A stretch of DNA of 64,000 nt. It comes from Rodentibacter haemolyticus. GTDB lineage: Bacteria; Pseudomonadota; Gammaproteobacteria; Enterobacterales; Pasteurellaceae. The notes beneath the pieces were generated by a model, which did not search any database, had not been told where the DNA came from, and worked only from the letters and a program-made list of their open reading frames with translations. The stretch spans positions 2,170,001 through 2,234,000 of the forward strand of contig NZ_CP063056.1 of NCBI RefSeq assembly GCF_015356115.1, read 5' to 3'. Positions 14,718-23,876 of the stretch are shown here, piece by piece. Each line of letters starts with the position of its first letter. The first letter of the stretch is position 1. A program made the translations under genes and the position numbers.

Positions 14718-17360
14718 TTATTCTTGCGAATCCATTTCTTCTGATGTTTCTTCATCATCCACATCGCAAACACGTTCCAGGCTTACTACGTGTTCATTTT
14801 CTGAGGTACGGATTAGGCGAACCCCCTGCGTGTTACGGCCCACAATTCCCACTTCACTTACACGTGTGCGAACCAATGTGCCGGCATCGGTAATCAACAT
14901 AATTTGATCGGTTTCTTCCACTTGGGTTGCCGCAACAACTTTACCGTTACGCTCGCTCACCTTGATGGAAATAACCCCTTTCGTATTACGCGATTTGATC
15001 GGATATTCGCTTAATTGTGTACGTTTGCCGTAACCGTTTTGCGTTGCCGTTAAAATTGTTCCTTCACCTTTTGGAATAACCAATGAAATCACTTTGTCGA
15101 TATTGAGATCTAAGGTTTTTTCTGTGTTTTCATCGGAAACTTCTTCAATTTCGACCGCACTTTCATCATCGGACAATTCATTTGTTAAGGCGAGTTTAAT
15201 GCCACGAACACCGGTTGCCAAACGTCCCATTGCACGCACGGCGCTTTCTGCGAAACGTACGACACGACCTTGAGAAGAAAACAACATAATTTCATTGTTA
15301 CCGTCGGTAATATCCACACCGATCAATTCATCTTCATCACGTAGATTCAAGGCAATAATACCATTTGAACGTGGGCGACTGAATTCAGTGAGCGCAATTT
15401 TTTTCACGATACCGCCGGCAGTCGCCATCACCACAAATTTATCTTCTTCATAAGCGGATACCGGTAAGATCGCCGTGATTCGTTCATTTTCCTGCAATGG
15501 AAGAATATTTACGATAGGGCGGCCACGTGCGCCACGGCCTGCTTGCGGAAGTTGATACACTTTCAGCCAATATAAACGCCCGCGACTTGAGAAGCAGAGA
15601 ATCGTATCATGTGTATTGGCGACTAATAATTTTTCAATGAAATCTTCTTCTTTCATTTTTGTTGCAGATTTACCCTTACCGCCTCGGCGTTGCGCTTCAT
15701 AATCGGTAAGCGGCTGGTATTTCACATAGCCTTCGTGTGAAAGGGTAACAACAACATCTTCTTGTGCAATTAAATCTTCTAAATCAATATCGCCGGAGGC
15801 TGTGGTGATTTCGGTTAAACGATCATCACCGAACTGGGCTTTCACCTCTTCCAATTCTTCACGAATCACTTCCATTAAACGTTCTGCACTATTTAGAATA
15901 TGAAGAAGATCTGCAATTTTTACCAATAATTCTTGATATTCTTTTACCACTTCTTCAAAGGCAATACCGGTTAAACGGTGTAAACGGAGTTCTAAAATCG
16001 CATTAACCTGTGCAGGCGATAAATAATACTGTTCGCCTTGAATGCCTAAGTTTTCTTCAAGATCATCAGGTCGTGCATTAATATCAAGTAAATTAATAAT
16101 ATCGCTGTGTAACGCCCAAGAACGGGAGCTCAGTGCGGTTGCGGCTTCTTCACGATTTTTAGAATTGCGAATAATGCCGATCATTTCGTCAATATTAGAA
16201 CGCGCTACCGCTAAACCTTCTAAAATATGGGTGCGTTCACGTGCTTTGCGTAATTCAAAAATCGAACGGCGGGTTACCACTTCACGGCGGTGTAATACGA
16301 AAGATTCAATGATTTCTTTCAGATTGAACAGGCGAGGTTGACCATGATCCAACGCCACCATATTGATACCGAAAGTAACCTGCATCTGTGTCAGTGAGTA
16401 AAGGTGGTTTAACACCACTTCACCTACGGCATCGCGTTTTATATCGATTTCAATGCGAATCCCTTCTTTATTTGAAAGATCGGTGATATTGCTGATACCT
16501 TCGATTTTTTTCTCGCGAATAAGCTCGGCGATTTTCTCTACCAATTTTGCCTTATTCACTTGATAAGGCAATTCGGAGACGATGATTTGTTCACGACCTT
16601 TATCGTTGCTTTCAACTGCAGCACGGGCGCGAACATAGACTTTACCACGACCGGTGCGATAGGCTTCTTCAATTCCTTTACGCCCGTTTATCAATGCTGC
16701 GGTTGGGAAATCCGGACCCGGAATATGCCGCATTAATTCATCAATCGTAATTTCGTTGTTATCGATATACGCTAAACAGCCGTTTAACACTTCGTTTAAG
16801 TTGTGTGGCGGAATATTAGTCGCCATACCCACGGCGATACCGGAAGAACCGTTTGCAAGAAGGGCGGGGATTCGGGTCGGTAAAACATCAGGAATCATCA
16901 ATTCGCCGTCATAGTTCGGCGAGAAATTTACGGTTTCTTTATCTAAATCGGTAAGTAGAGCTTGCGTAATTTTTTGCATACGCACTTCGGTATAACGCAT
17001 TGCCGCCGGCGCATCACCATCAATCGAACCGAAGTTACCTTGACCGTCCACCAACATATAACGAAGAGAGAAAGGCTGCGCCATACGCACAATGGTCTCA
17101 TACACGGCAGAATCGCCATGCGGGTGATATTTACCGATAACATCACCCACCACACGGGCTGATTTTACATATTTTTTATTCGCCGTATTGCCTTCGCGAT
17201 CCATTGAGAATAATACTCGGCGGTGAACCGGTTTTAAACCGTCACGCACATCAGGCAAGGCGCGCCCGACAATGACCGACATCGCATAGTCGAGATAAGA
17301 AGATTTCAGCTCTTCTTCAATATTGACAGGGGTAATAGAGGAATGGATTGAATCCGTCAT
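14718..17360 (-). CDS. gyrA: DNA gyrase subunit A
   Basis: An 880-residue type II topoisomerase subunit that breaks and rejoins DNA in the gyrase A2B2 complex. The start at 17360 (MTDSIHSSITPV) follows an AAAGGAAT site; the frame runs 30 codons further upstream through non-homologous sequence. The catalytic tyrosine is Y123 in AAMRYTEVRM. The quinolone-determining region reads HPHGDSAVYETIV, so the two key positions are S84 and E88, where H. influenzae has D88 (recalled). The C-terminal beta-pinwheel includes the GyrA box QRRGGKG and ends in an acidic tail. Confidence 0.97.
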   Translation of the reverse strand: MTDSIHSSITPVNIEEELKSSYLDYAMSVIVGRALPDVRDGLKPVHRRVLFSMDREGNTANKKYVKSARVVGDVIGKYHPHGDSAVYETIVRMAQPFSLRYMLVDGQGNFGSIDGDAPAAMRYTEVRMQKITQALLTDLDKETVNFSPNYDGELMIPDVLPTRIPALLANGSSGIAVGMATNIPPHNLNEVLNGCLAYIDNNEITIDELMRHIPGPDFPTAALINGRKGIEEAYRTGRGKVYVRARAAVESNDKGREQIIVSELPYQVNKAKLVEKIAELIREKKIEGISNITDLSNKEGIRIEIDIKRDAVGEVVLNHLYSLTQMQVTFGINMVALDHGQPRLFNLKEIIESFVLHRREVVTRRSIFELRKARERTHILEGLAVARSNIDEMIGIIRNSKNREEAATALSSRSWALHSDIINLLDINARPDDLEENLGIQGEQYYLSPAQVNAILELRLHRLTGIAFEEVVKEYQELLVKIADLLHILNSAERLMEVIREELEEVKAQFGDDRLTEITTASGDIDLEDLIAQEDVVVTLSHEGYVKYQPLTDYEAQRRGGKGKSATKMKEEDFIEKLLVANTHDTILCFSSRGRLYWLKVYQLPQAGRGARGRPIVNILPLQENERITAILPVSAYEEDKFVVMATAGGIVKKIALTEFSRPRSNGIIALNLRDEDELIGVDITDGNNEIMLFSSQGRVVRFAESAVRAMGRLATGVRGIKLALTNELSDDESAVEIEEVSDENTEKTLDLNIDKVISLVIPKGEGTILTATQNGYGKRTQLSEYPIKSRNTKGVISIKVSERNGKVVAATQVEETDQIMLITDAGTLVRTRVSEVGIVGRNTQGVRLIRTSENEHVVSLERVCDVDDEETSEEMDSQE

Positions 17361-17441
17361 GGGTATTCCTTTTTCGATCAAAAAATTGCGTGAATTGTAG
17401 CATAAGAGAGGATTTTTCCCTAGTTTTTCCCATGAAAAAAC

Positions 17442-17468
17442 GGTGGGCAAAAAATTTGCCCACCTTAC
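17442..17468. repeat. Half REPIN upstream of gyrA
   Basis: GGTGGGCAAAAAATTTGCCC then ACCTTAC: only the right-hand REP palindrome of the pair is present, about 80 bp upstream of the gyrA ATG, inside its likely leader or promoter region. Confidence 0.75.
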
Positions 17469-17492
17469 AGCCTTAACGGCAATTCCCGTAGG

Positions 17493-17570
17493 GGACGTTG
17501 GGCGAAGCCGTAACGCTCCACGATTCCTCGGTATTTTTACGGTGCGTTACGCCTTGTGGCTAATTCACCC
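17493..17570. repeat. GCCGTAACGC-type palindromic repeat
   Basis: GGCGAAGCCGTAACGCTCC on the left and GGTGCGTTACGCC on the right form a diverged inverted pair like the one at 47084-47180. It is non-coding. Confidence 0.65.
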
Positions 17571-17602
17571 TAAGGATCTTAAAAAATGCGGTTAAAAAAA
17601 TC

Positions 17603-17701
17603 GATATTATGTAGTTGTTGCACAAATCACAGTAGGGGCGTATGCAATATGCCCCTACCAACATAATAAAACTCTCTTTGTGCGATAGATACATAATAAC
17701 G
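17603..17701. mobile_element. MITE-like composite repeat B
   Basis: Left end ATATTATGTAGTTGTTGCAC and right end TTTGTGCGATAGATACATAA followed by TAACG are inverted relatives of the ends of copies A, C, D and E. The core here is a different palindrome, GTAGGGGCGTATGC/AATATGCCCCTAC (about 17632-17658). It lies downstream of degQ, and the 17451-17724 intergenic stretch holds little else. Confidence 0.65.
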
Positions 17702-17724
17702 AAAAACTAACCGCACTTTTTTAC

Positions 17725-19116
17725 TTATTGCACCAGCAAGTAGAAATTGTTATTGCCACGCAAGATATTTAATGCGACTGCCGAAGGTTTTTCTTCCAGA
17801 GCTTTACGTAAATCTTGGGTTGATTCCACCATTTGACGGTTCATTCCGATAATAATATCACCAACTTTCAAACCGCGTTGTGCCGCAAGAGAGTTCGGTT
17901 GAATTTTCGTTATCTCAATGCCTTTAACACCTTTAGCGTTGTAATTGGTTAATTCTGCACCGTCTAAGGCTTGTAATTCAACGCTACCGCTATGTTGTCC
18001 TTTACCGTCATCCGATTGTAATTTGACTTTCACATTTTGTGATTTGCCATCACGCAGATAGGTTAATTCAATTTCTTTGCCTGCACCGGAAGTGGCGATT
18101 TTAGCGCGCATTTCCGCAAAGCTTGAGATTTTTTGCCCATTCATCGCGGTGATAACATCACCGGCTTTAATGCCTGCTTTTTCTGCGGCGGAATTCGGTA
18201 AAACTTCACTCACAAAAGCGCCCTGCTGTGCATTCACGTTGAATACTTTTGCTAAATCAGCATTTAATTCACCGCCTTTAATCCCCAATAAACCACGACG
18301 TACTTCACCAAATTCTAAAATTTGTTGAACAATGTTGTTTGCTTGGTTACTTGGAATGGCAAAGGCAATTCCGGCGTTACCGCCGCTTGGAGAAATAATT
18401 GCTGTATTGATCCCGATTAACTCGCCGTTTAAATTGACTAAAGCACCGCCCGAATTACCTCGGTTTACCGCCGCATCCGTCTGAATATAATTTTCATAAG
18501 CACCGCTATCAGAACCGGTTGAACGTCCTAAAGCCGAAACGATTCCGGATGTAACGGTTTGTCCTAAACCGAATGGGTTTCCGATTGCTACCGTAAAATC
18601 TCCCACGCGTAATTTGTCGGAATCCGCAAATTTAAGTGCGGTCAAATTTGACGGTTTTTCGATTTGAATCAGCGCAATATCGGATTGTTCGTCTTTACCG
18701 ATCAATTTCGCTTTAAATTCACGCCCGTCTTGTAAGGTAACGTTAATTTTATCCGCACCATTGATAACGTGGTTATTGGTTAATACATAACCTTTATCGG
18801 CATTTATGATGACGCCGGAACCTAACCCGCGGAAATTACGACCACCGCCTCGGTTGCCGAACTGTTCGGCGAATTGATCGCCAAAGAAAAATTTAAACTC
18901 TTCCGGAATGTCATCGTACATTGGAGAGCGGTTATTGGTTTTTGCTTTGCCTTCCACGGAAATGGTGACTACCGCAGGCTGTACTTTTTCAAGCATTGGC
19001 GCTAGGCTGTTTTGCTCGGTGATAAAACTCGGCAGGCTTGCCTGTGTACTGATAGAGGCGCCTAAAACACTTAAACCTAATGCGATACTCGTTAATATAA
19101 AATGTCTTTTTTTCAT
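17725..19116 (-). CDS. degQ: Periplasmic serine protease/chaperone DegQ/HtrA
   Basis: A 463-residue S1C protease that degrades misfolded envelope proteins. The start at 19116 follows TTGGAGA and gives a clean signal peptide (MKKRHFILTSIALG...ISTQA). The frame extends 48 codons upstream across a terminator hairpin, which I reject as coding. The catalytic triad is H116 (TNNHVING), D146 (SDIALI) and S222 (RGNSGGAL). Two PDZ domains follow (about 280-360 and 380-455), with GDVITAMNG and GDIIIGMNR. The length fits DegQ/DegP-type HtrA (H. influenzae HtoA); DegQ versus DegP cannot be settled here. Confidence 0.93.
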   Translation of the reverse strand: MKKRHFILTSIALGLSVLGASISTQASLPSFITEQNSLAPMLEKVQPAVVTISVEGKAKTNNRSPMYDDIPEEFKFFFGDQFAEQFGNRGGGRNFRGLGSGVIINADKGYVLTNNHVINGADKINVTLQDGREFKAKLIGKDEQSDIALIQIEKPSNLTALKFADSDKLRVGDFTVAIGNPFGLGQTVTSGIVSALGRSTGSDSGAYENYIQTDAAVNRGNSGGALVNLNGELIGINTAIISPSGGNAGIAFAIPSNQANNIVQQILEFGEVRRGLLGIKGGELNADLAKVFNVNAQQGAFVSEVLPNSAAEKAGIKAGDVITAMNGQKISSFAEMRAKIATSGAGKEIELTYLRDGKSQNVKVKLQSDDGKGQHSGSVELQALDGAELTNYNAKGVKGIEITKIQPNSLAAQRGLKVGDIIIGMNRQMVESTQDLRKALEEKPSAVALNILRGNNNFYLLVQ

Positions 19117-19215
19117 AAAATCTCCAAGTAAAAAATATCTTGCTAAATGAGCGTTTCGTGAGACAAAAAAATAGGGTAAATGTTCAAGAAAAACAAGCGC
19201 GTATTGTAAAATGAT

Positions 19216-19262
19216 TAAAAAAAGTGCGGTCAGAATTGAAATTGTTTTTTCTGACCGCATCT
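19216..19262 (-). terminator. Rho-independent terminator of zapG (inverted uptake-sequence pair)
   Basis: On the minus strand the stem ATGCGGTCAGA/TCTGACCGCAC is followed by a run of T. Both arms carry the GTGCGGT uptake core. Confidence 0.8.
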
Positions 19263-19301
19263 TACAATATTTTGTGTAAGCACTGCATAATACTAAAAGA
19301 C

Positions 19302-19703
19302 TTAATGATTTTCTTTATCTGTCTTTAATAATCCCGAAGAGCCTTCCGAATAATCTTTCGGAGCTTCTTCCTGCGGTTTGTCCGTCGCCGTAATCAATTG
19401 CTGGGTGAATAACCCCTTTGGATTTTTACCAAGCAAGGTGTCGGAAGAATTTGCATAGTGACGATAGAGCTTTTGATAATCGCCGATAAGGGTTTTAAAT
19501 AATTCCGCACTTTCGGAAAAATGTTTTTCGAGCTGCTCGTTTTGAGCTTCAAGTTGAGCCTTTACTGTTTTGAGTTCGACTTCCGTTTGTACTTGGTGTT
19601 TCACTGAACCCTTGGTGAAACGTAAAATTAAGTAGCCGATAATCACTCCGACGATTAAGCCGATACCGGCAGCCAGCCACATTTCAGTTGTCCATACTTG
19701 CAT
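19302..19703 (-). CDS. zapG: ZapG/YhcB family (DUF1043) inner-membrane protein
   Basis: A 133-residue protein with an N-terminal transmembrane helix (MWLAAGIGLIVGVIIGYLIL) and a coiled-coil cytoplasmic region (VKAQLEAQNEQLEKHF, LFKTLIGDYQKLYRHYANSS) characteristic of YhcB. The family is linked to cell division and envelope growth. The ATG follows AAGGAG. In enterics yhcB lies next to degQ/degS, and that neighbourhood is kept here. The C-terminal tail is polar and probably disordered. Confidence 0.9.
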   Translation of the reverse strand: MQVWTTEMWLAAGIGLIVGVIIGYLILRFTKGSVKHQVQTEVELKTVKAQLEAQNEQLEKHFSESAELFKTLIGDYQKLYRHYANSSDTLLGKNPKGLFTQQLITATDKPQEEAPKDYSEGSSGLLKTDKENH

Positions 19704-19790
19704 AATTACTCCTTAATTGTGTTTATTAGAAAGCTGAATTGTAAAGGAAATGAAACAAAATTTCTTTGCGGAGGATCACAAATTTAACAT

Positions 19791-20141
19791 TTACACGGCG
19801 GCTGTGATCACGATTTCTACCTTCCATTCCGGCACGGCTAATTTGGCTTCGACTGTTGCGCGGCTCGGTGGGTTTTTACGATCGACCCATTCATCCCAGG
19901 CTTGGTTTAACAGGGTATAATCTTGCATATCCGCAAGGAAAATTTGTGCATTTAAAATATTCCCTTTATGTGAGCCGATTTCCGCTAATAATTTATCAAT
20001 TAATGATAAGACTTCTTTTGTTTGCTCATAGGCATTTTTTCCGACTGTGCTATCCGGTACTTGTCCGGCAAAGTAGGCAACACCATTATGAATAGATACC
20101 TCACAAAAACGATGGCTTGGCTGAATGCGTTGAATAGACAT
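19791..20141 (-). CDS. RidA family protein
   Basis: A 116-residue YjgF/YER057c/UK114-family protein. Residues GVAYFAGQVPD and SRATVEAKLAVPEWKVEIVI correspond to the RidA core, and the arginine of SRATVEA fits the substrate carboxylate-binding position. RidA enzymes hydrolyse reactive enamines and imines arising from PLP enzymes. The protein is slightly short and diverged from canonical RidA, so subfamily and substrate are uncertain. An AAAGGAG site precedes the ATG. Confidence 0.85.
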   Translation of the reverse strand: MSIQRIQPSHRFCEVSIHNGVAYFAGQVPDSTVGKNAYEQTKEVLSLIDKLLAEIGSHKGNILNAQIFLADMQDYTLLNQAWDEWVDRKNPPSRATVEAKLAVPEWKVEIVITAAV

Positions 20142-20223
20142 AATAACTCCTTTCAGATTGAATTTTTTCTATTCTAAAACGGCGCCGAATCTTTGTAAAT
20201 TCAAGTTTGTCAAGGTAGAATGG

Positions 20224-20238
20224 CGAGAATTATTCTCA
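20224..20238 (+). promoter_or_regulatory. Fur-box-like palindrome
   Basis: CGAGAATTATTCTCA is a near-perfect palindrome resembling the 7-1-7 Fur consensus (three differences by eye), 25 bp upstream of the ATG at 20264. Iron regulation is a guess from pattern only. Confidence 0.35.
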
Positions 20239-20263
20239 CTTATACACAAAGGTGAAATTAAAG

Positions 20264-20980
20264 ATGAAGTTGCTGATTTCCAATCAACATGGTGCCATAG
20301 TGATGGCATTACTGCCTTTTATTTATGGAACGTTACTTGCACATCCGGTGTGGGAACATACTTTTTTACTGGCTGCATGGTTTTCCCTTTATTTGATGAG
20401 CTATCCTTTCCTGAATTTGTTTAAAGGTAAAAATAAGGCGGAATATGGAAAATGGACGATGATTTATGCCTCTACAACTTTCATTTTTGCCGTACCTGCT
20501 TTACTTTATAATTGGCAAGTTTTGTATTTTATGGCGGCAATGTTGCCTTTGGTTTTTGTAACCGTTTATTTCACCAAGAAAAAAGATGAACGAAATTTAT
20601 TAAATGATTTTGCCGGTATTGTGATTTTTGCTCTTGCCGGAATGGGAGCTTATTATTTTCCTGAACGCGCTTTTGATGGCAAAATCTGGTGGGTAGCGAT
20701 TTATCCGACTCTTTTCTTTATCGGTACGACGCTTTATGTAAAATCTGTGATGAGGGAACGAAAAAATCCGAAATATTTATGGGTTTCGATTATTTTTCAT
20801 TCTTTATTGGTGTTGTATTTCGCCCTTATCGGACAATTTTATTTGGCACTTGCATTTTTTGTAAGTTGGATTCGTGCGGTTTTTTTACCTCGTAAGAAAC
20901 TTTCCGTAAAACAAGTAGGTCTAATCGAGCTGGTTATTACAGCCGTTTTCTTTATTTTTCTTTTACTCGAGACTTTATAA
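20264..20980 (+). CDS. YwiC-like integral membrane protein
   Basis: A 238-residue protein of about eight hydrophobic helices. The N-terminal ISNQHGAIVMALLPFIYG matches the QHGAW-type signature of YwiC-like proteins, whose function is unknown. I chose ATG 20264 because AAAGGTG lies 9 bp upstream; a GTG four codons earlier is the alternative. The stop overlaps a possible ATG of the next gene (TAATG), so the two are probably co-transcribed. Confidence 0.7.
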   Translation: MKLLISNQHGAIVMALLPFIYGTLLAHPVWEHTFLLAAWFSLYLMSYPFLNLFKGKNKAEYGKWTMIYASTTFIFAVPALLYNWQVLYFMAAMLPLVFVTVYFTKKKDERNLLNDFAGIVIFALAGMGAYYFPERAFDGKIWWVAIYPTLFFIGTTLYVKSVMRERKNPKYLWVSIIFHSLLVLYFALIGQFYLALAFFVSWIRAVFLPRKKLSVKQVGLIELVITAVFFIFLLLETL

Positions 20981-20991
20981 TGGATTTTGTT

Positions 20992-21654
20992 ATGAAAAAA
21001 ATAGTTATGATTTTGACCGCACTTTTTAGCTTTTTCAGCTTACCAGGTTATGCGGAAGAGTTATCGAATACCTCGAATTTAACAGATCAGCAGCGTTTGG
21101 ATATGGCGCAAGGGTTTGCCAATAAACAAGATTGGAAATCTGTTTTTGACATTATGCAACCTCTTGCATTAGAAGGGAATATACAGGCTCAAGGTAATTT
21201 GGGAATGATGTATAACCTCGGTCGCGGTGTGCCGCAAGATAAAGAAAAAGCCTATTGGTGGTTTAGTGAGGCGGCTGAAAGTGGCAACATTCGTGCAATT
21301 AATAATTTAGCCGTGATGTATTACAACGGAAGTTATGTGAAAAAAGATATTCCACAAGCCATCAAACTATTTCAAACGACAGCGAGAGCAAAAGATCTTG
21401 ATGCAATGATGATGTTGGCAGATATTTATTTGGCACAAAAAGATGCGACGAAATCTTTTGAATGGGTGAAAAAGGCCGCCGATTTAGAAAATCCAAACGC
21501 AAAGTTACGTTTAGGTATTTATTATGAGGAAGGTATTGGTACTTCACGGAATAAATCCCTTGCCGCATTAATTTACCGAGAAATTTTAATGACGAATAAC
21601 GTACCGGACGACATTAAAAATATTGCCGGGCAACGGCTGTCCCGTCTTCATTAA
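20992..21654 (+). CDS. Sel1-repeat (TPR-like) periplasmic protein
   Basis: A secreted protein of about 220 residues. Signal peptide MKKIVMILTALFSFFSLPGY is followed by Sel1-like repeats: GNLGMMYNLGRGVPQDKEKA, NNLAVMYYNGSYVKKDIPQA, and a final LRLGIYYEEGIGTSRNKSLA. Sel1 repeats mediate protein-protein contacts. An in-frame ATG at 20980 overlaps the upstream stop; I prefer 20992 because it begins the MKK signal peptide. An uptake sequence is embedded in the LTAL codons. Confidence 0.8.
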   Translation: MKKIVMILTALFSFFSLPGYAEELSNTSNLTDQQRLDMAQGFANKQDWKSVFDIMQPLALEGNIQAQGNLGMMYNLGRGVPQDKEKAYWWFSEAAESGNIRAINNLAVMYYNGSYVKKDIPQAIKLFQTTARAKDLDAMMMLADIYLAQKDATKSFEWVKKAADLENPNAKLRLGIYYEEGIGTSRNKSLAALIYREILMTNNVPDDIKNIAGQRLSRLH

Positions 21655-21707
21655 TCGTTACAGAAGTTCAAAATATTTCTATTAAAAAATTATTAAAAAG
21701 GTCATTT

Positions 21708-23639
21708 ATGAAAAACAACCGTTTTACTTTATTTCCCATCTTTATTTTTGTACTGCTCAATCTTTTTATTTTTTCCTTATCACGCTTAGGTTTATCTTTA
21801 TGGCAAGTAGAACGTGTTTCCGCTGTTAATGGCTGGGGGGAATTATTGCTACAGGGTATCCGAATTGATATTGTCGCATTATGCTATTTGTTCGGTGTTC
21901 CTGCACTTTTCACCGTATTATTTCACACTTCATCCCTTTGGAAAAAAATTTTACGTATTTGGTTAACTGCCGGTAGCGTATTCATTCTTTTTATGGAAAT
22001 TGCCACTCCGGCGTTTATTGAAACCTATGATTATCGACCGAATCGGTTATTTATTGAATATTTAATTTATCCGAAAGAAGTCTTTTCTATGCTTGTTAGC
22101 GGGCATTTAAGTGCGGTCGTTTTCAGCCTTGTTTTTACCGTTTTAGCGACAATTACTTATTGGAAACTTTCCGGTTGGGCGGTGCAGAACTTGCGTACGA
22201 TGAGCTGGAAATTACGTCCCGTTGTTGCGTTGTTCGTTATTGCGGTAAGTTTTTTTGGGGCGCGTTCGACTTTTCAGCACCGTGGAATTAATCCGGCGAT
22301 GGTCGCCTTTTCCTCCGATTCATTGATCAATTCTCTTGTTCTCAATTCCGGCTATTCAGTGATTTATGCGGCTCAGCAATTTAAAGATGAAGAAAAATCC
22401 TCGGAACTATACGGTAAAATGGATACCGATGAAATGTTACGCATAATAAAAGCAGCGCGTGGCAGACCGGATAGTGATTATATTTCCGATAGATTTCCAA
22501 CCCTCACAAAAAATACGGCGACTTATCAAGGTAAGCCGAAAAATATCGTTATCTTGTTACAAGAGAGCCTTGGTGCGCAGTTTATCGGTACTTTGGGTGG
22601 AAAACCGCTTTCACCGAATATTGATAAATTGGCGCAAGAAGGGTGGTTATTTGAAAATCTTTATGCAACCGGTACTCGCTCAGTACGTGGAATTGAAGCC
22701 GTAACGACAGGTTTTACACCCACACCGGCACGTGCGGTAGTGAAACTTAACAATGCACAAAATAACTTTTTTACGCTGGCGGAAATATTGGGTAAACAAG
22801 GCTATGATACTTCCTTTATTTATGGCGGTGAAAAGCATTTTGACAATATGGCAGGCTTTTTCTATGGAAACGGTTTTAAAACCATTGTTGATCAACAAGA
22901 TTATACCAACCCAAAATTCACGGCAACTTGGGGGGTAAGTGATGAGGACTTGTTCGACAAGGCACACGAAACTTTCACTAATTTACAAAAAGAAGGAAAA
23001 CCGTTCTTTAGTCTTGTATTCAGTTCAAGCAATCACGATCCTTTTGAGTTTCCGGACGATAAAATCAAGCTTTATGAACAGCCGAAAGCCACGCGTAATA
23101 ATAGTTCAAAATATGCAGATTATGCTATTGGACATTTTTTTGATTTGGCGAAAAAATCAAATTATTGGAAGGATACCCTTTTCTTAATTATTGCAGATCA
23201 CGATTCAAGGGTAGCGGGCGCATCATTAATGCCGATTAAAAATTTCCACATTCCTGCATTGATTCTGGGAGATGGGATTGAACCACGCCGTGATGATCGT
23301 CTGGTAAGTCAAATTGATATTCCGACCACTTTACTTTCTTTAGCCGGTGTAAGCGGAAATTACCCGATGATAGGATTTGATTTGACCCAAGATGTTAAAC
23401 CTGACCGTGCGATTATGCAGTTTGATCAAACCCAAGCTTTAATGAAAGGAAACAACGATGTAGTGATCCAAATTCCAAATAAAGCGGCACAAGGCTATTT
23501 TTATGATAAAACAGCAGAAACCCTCACAGAAAAAGAAGTACCTGACACAATGAAAAAAGAAGCTCTGGCTTATGCTTTATTGGGGAGTTATTTGTATAAA
23601 AATCGCCTGTATCAATCCGGTGACGAAAAGAAAGATTGA
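21708..23639 (+). CDS. LTA synthase-like sulfatase-fold phosphotransferase
   Basis: A 643-residue protein with five predicted N-terminal transmembrane helices (to about residue 190) and a periplasmic alkaline-phosphatase-superfamily domain. ILLQESLGAQF supplies the metal-binding glutamate and LYATGTRSVRGIEA the likely catalytic threonine. FSSSNHDPFEFPD and IADHDSRV supply later metal ligands. Such enzymes transfer phosphoglycerol or phosphoethanolamine groups from lipids to envelope glycans or lipids. The specific substrate is not evident. Short spacing to the preceding gene suggests co-transcription. Confidence 0.82.
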   Translation: MKNNRFTLFPIFIFVLLNLFIFSLSRLGLSLWQVERVSAVNGWGELLLQGIRIDIVALCYLFGVPALFTVLFHTSSLWKKILRIWLTAGSVFILFMEIATPAFIETYDYRPNRLFIEYLIYPKEVFSMLVSGHLSAVVFSLVFTVLATITYWKLSGWAVQNLRTMSWKLRPVVALFVIAVSFFGARSTFQHRGINPAMVAFSSDSLINSLVLNSGYSVIYAAQQFKDEEKSSELYGKMDTDEMLRIIKAARGRPDSDYISDRFPTLTKNTATYQGKPKNIVILLQESLGAQFIGTLGGKPLSPNIDKLAQEGWLFENLYATGTRSVRGIEAVTTGFTPTPARAVVKLNNAQNNFFTLAEILGKQGYDTSFIYGGEKHFDNMAGFFYGNGFKTIVDQQDYTNPKFTATWGVSDEDLFDKAHETFTNLQKEGKPFFSLVFSSSNHDPFEFPDDKIKLYEQPKATRNNSSKYADYAIGHFFDLAKKSNYWKDTLFLIIADHDSRVAGASLMPIKNFHIPALILGDGIEPRRDDRLVSQIDIPTTLLSLAGVSGNYPMIGFDLTQDVKPDRAIMQFDQTQALMKGNNDVVIQIPNKAAQGYFYDKTAETLTEKEVPDTMKKEALAYALLGSYLYKNRLYQSGDEKKD

Positions 23640-23666
23640 TTCAATAGCCCGACAGAGAAGAAAGTG

Positions 23667-23833
23667 CGGTATTATGTATCAGTTGCACAAAGCGCTTTGA
23701 TATTTCTTGGGGTAGGGTGGGCAACTAGTTGCCCACCATTGAAATATCGTAATTAGAAAGGTGGGCAAAAATTTGCCCACCTTACAGGAACGATGGTATT
23801 TACGATGTTTTGTGCAATTGCTACATAATACCG
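23667..23833. mobile_element. MITE-like composite repeat C (contains a REPIN)
   Basis: Left end CGGTATTATGTATCAGTTGC and right end TTTGTGCAATTGCTACATAA followed by TACCG are clear inverted ends. A REPIN (GTAGGGTGGGCAACTAGTTG to CACCTTAC, 23712-23785) sits inside. This is the cleanest copy of the composite. Confidence 0.75.
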
Positions 23834-23834
23834 A

Positions 23835-23865
23835 GAAAGTGCGGTCATTTTGACCGCACTTTTTT
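23835..23865. terminator. Bidirectional terminator (inverted uptake-sequence pair)
   Basis: AAAGTGCGGTCA-TTT-TGACCGCACTTTTTT: a perfect stem with a T run, between the convergent sulfatase-fold gene and antiporter gene. Confidence 0.88.
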
Positions 23866-23876
23866 ATGGCGGATTG

